This document shows, piece by piece, positions 29,615 to 31,051 of a stretch of DNA of 31,051 bases (position 1 is its first letter; each line of letters starts with the position of its first letter). Both the position numbers and the translations under genes were made by a program. This DNA comes from Bigelowiella natans CCMP2755 (taxonomy: Eukaryota > Cercozoa > Chlorarachniophyceae). The notes below the pieces were generated by a model. That model ran no database searches and was not told the origin of the DNA. It saw only the letters and a list, made by a program, of their open reading frames with translations. The stretch lies in contig ADNK01000792.1 in assembly GCA_000320545.1 (NCBI GenBank), positions 1 to 31,051 of the forward strand, given 5' to 3'.

Positions 29615-30901
29615 TCAGAGCTCGGACGCCTCCTTGTACGGTTGGCTCTCACCATCATCATCACCGCTAGTAGCAGAGATGCCCATCACCACCATCAATC
29701 CATCCCCCATCCTGTTGGGGGCAGCATCGCATTCGGCAGAGCACACATGGAAGCACTGCTGCTTGGTCGAGTAGCCCCCACTGTGGAGAGAGCTGTTGTA
29801 GACGCTGCGCCTATGGGAACGTGCCTTCATTGTTTTTGCCTCAGCTGCAGCCTCCCCAGGGTCCGCAGTGAATGCCCCCCCCCCCCCGTGCCTGACAACG
29901 CCCTGGCCTTTGTTTCGAAGGGGCGAGCAACGCCTCTCACACTCTACCAGGCACATGGCCCGATCCGAGTGGTCGCACCCCGCTCCGAAGAAGCCGTCGT
30001 TGCACACGCAGAACCCTGGTGGGAAAGACGAGGTCAGAATCGTCAGCAACGGATGAGCGAGACCAAAAAAGACGCCCTCGGGGAGATACGGCTCGATGGC
30101 GCACGTGTGCTCGCTAGTATTGCAATGCGCTTGTTGTTGTTTTTCTGGTGGTGGTGGTGGTGGTGGTGGTGTTTTCGGACGGCATACGGAGAGCAAGAGG
30201 CATAAATACTCATCATCAGATGCTTTTCTCTCCATTATTGTTTGCTTTACACCAGTAGTCGCTGAGAAATCTAATGACTCTCCCCTTCGCTAAGACTACG
30301 ACACGGTTGTTCTTCTCACCATCACGGCATCGTCCACGCCCTTCGTTCGCACCGCAGCCCTTTGGACACCACACATGCTCGCAGTAGCCGCCGAAGTAAC
30401 CGGTCTCGCACTCGCACGCCCCGCCAATGCACATCCCGTGGACGCAATTCGTGCTTCCAGTGGCGCAGTCCCCTGGCAAGAAAGAAGAAGAAGAAGGAGG
30501 AGCAAAAGCAGCATAAAGACGTTTTTTTGTTATTTAAACGCAATAGCGAGGAGAAGGAGAACACTCAATGCCAGCGACAGCGAAATGAACAGGAAGACTC
30601 GCGGCGCCGCTCCCCAACCTCACCGTCGCCAGCTAAGGGACAACCAAGAGGCATCACAGAAACGTACCTGCTCTGCTGCAATCGTCGCCTGAGTACCCGG
30701 CAAAACACTCGCATTTGCCATGGACGGTGTCGCACAGGCCGTGGCGAGAGCACTGATTGCGGCACACCTGCAAATCGCACTCTGGTCCATCGAAGCCAGG
30801 ATGGCACTTGCCAAACCCCCGGGGCCACGCAGCTTCCGTGCTCTCCGCAACCTCCGCTGCCACTACATTGCGGCAGGGGAGCAACCCTGTCCCTCCCCAG
30901 C
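29615..30901 (-). CDS. EGF-like repeat protein, 5' end beyond the window
   Basis: Minus-strand exons 30901-30668, 30472-30320 and 30015-29615 (TGA) join in phase. They encode at least four EGF-like modules: CSGSGGCGEHGSC...KCHPGFDGPEC, CRNQCSRHGLC...KCECFAGYSGDDC, CVHGMCIGGACECETGYFGGYC and CRDGFCVCNDGFFGAGC. The C-x-C-x2-G-(Y/F)-x-G-x2-C ends are clear. Such modules are disulphide-bonded and extracellular or lumenal, as in tenascin/teneurin-type and some exostosin-linked proteins. After the last module come about 110 residues with scattered Cys and no domain. The first module is broken by one extra base in a G5 run at 30816-30820. A poly-G run (29877-29889) in the last exon makes the tail frame less secure. 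Confidence 0.78.
30147..30171. repeat. (GGT)n array in an EGF-gene intron
   Basis: Eight or so GGT units lie in the intron between exons 30472-30320 and 30015-29615. On the coding (minus) strand this is a CCA tract. Confidence 0.85.
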
Positions 30902-31051
30902 CTGCTCACGCACACGACAAAAGGAAAAGCACGCGCATGGTTAGACATTTTCCACCCCCCCCGCGCTCATTTAGGTGCGTAAAAGAATGCAATGTCGCAG
31001 AGGTAGAAGCACTAGCAGCTGTGGAAGGTAGTTGACGAACAAGTCTTTCTT

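Noticed and set aside
29642-30205. A 187-codon plus-strand frame
   Set aside because: It is opposite the EGF gene and crosses its intron, and it ends in poly-Trp from the (TGG)n array.

Overview
This is nuclear DNA of a microbial eukaryote, probably an alga or another protist. Genes are split by spliceosomal GT-AG introns of roughly 80-650 bases, intergenic stretches are rich in di- and trinucleotide microsatellites, and the proteins are eukaryotic families: type B carboxylesterase, TFIIB/BRF factor, tyrosine-kinase-like LRR kinase, sugar-porter MFS transporter and EGF-repeat protein. I cannot name the species. No tRNA, rRNA, CRISPR or prokaryotic operon was seen. Gene models were built by hand by matching splice phases, so exon edges are predictions.

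Layout, left to right. 1-2785 (+): last six exons of an unrecognised low-complexity protein. 3458-6508 (-): secreted TIM-barrel glycosidase-like protein. It shares a short divergent promoter with a secreted carboxylesterase at 6841-9259 (+), whose five exons join in phase to 602 residues. 9759-11123 (-): intronless TFIIB/BRF-like factor. It is divergent, across 153 bp carrying an inverted repeat, from a damaged multidomain locus at 11277-15490 (+): RanBP2 zinc finger, SAM domain, kinase N-lobe, ankyrin repeats, Cys-rich RING-like end. 16318-17130 (-): Ser/Arg-rich coiled-coil protein. 17131-18650: non-coding stretch with a G-poor island. 18651-21874 (+): tyrosine-kinase-like protein with internal 180-bp repeats before the kinase and 11 leucine-rich repeats after it. 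22615-about 25187 (-): coiled-coil protein in about ten exons. 25680-28738 (+): ten-exon MFS sugar transporter of 528 residues. 29615-30901 and beyond (-): EGF-repeat protein that runs off the right edge.

The strongest leads are linked. The two kinase genes share the unusual loop motif G-x-GNFAMTH. In the first copy the catalytic lobe is absent, and the frame breaks exactly where a 39-bp sequence begins that recurs, identical and inverted, 4.6 kb away next to the G-poor island. The same locus has an in-frame TAG inside its SAM domain and frame breaks at G-runs, and a similar G-run break occurs in the EGF gene. This is either a decaying paralogue, a rearranged gene or, in part, homopolymer error in the assembly.
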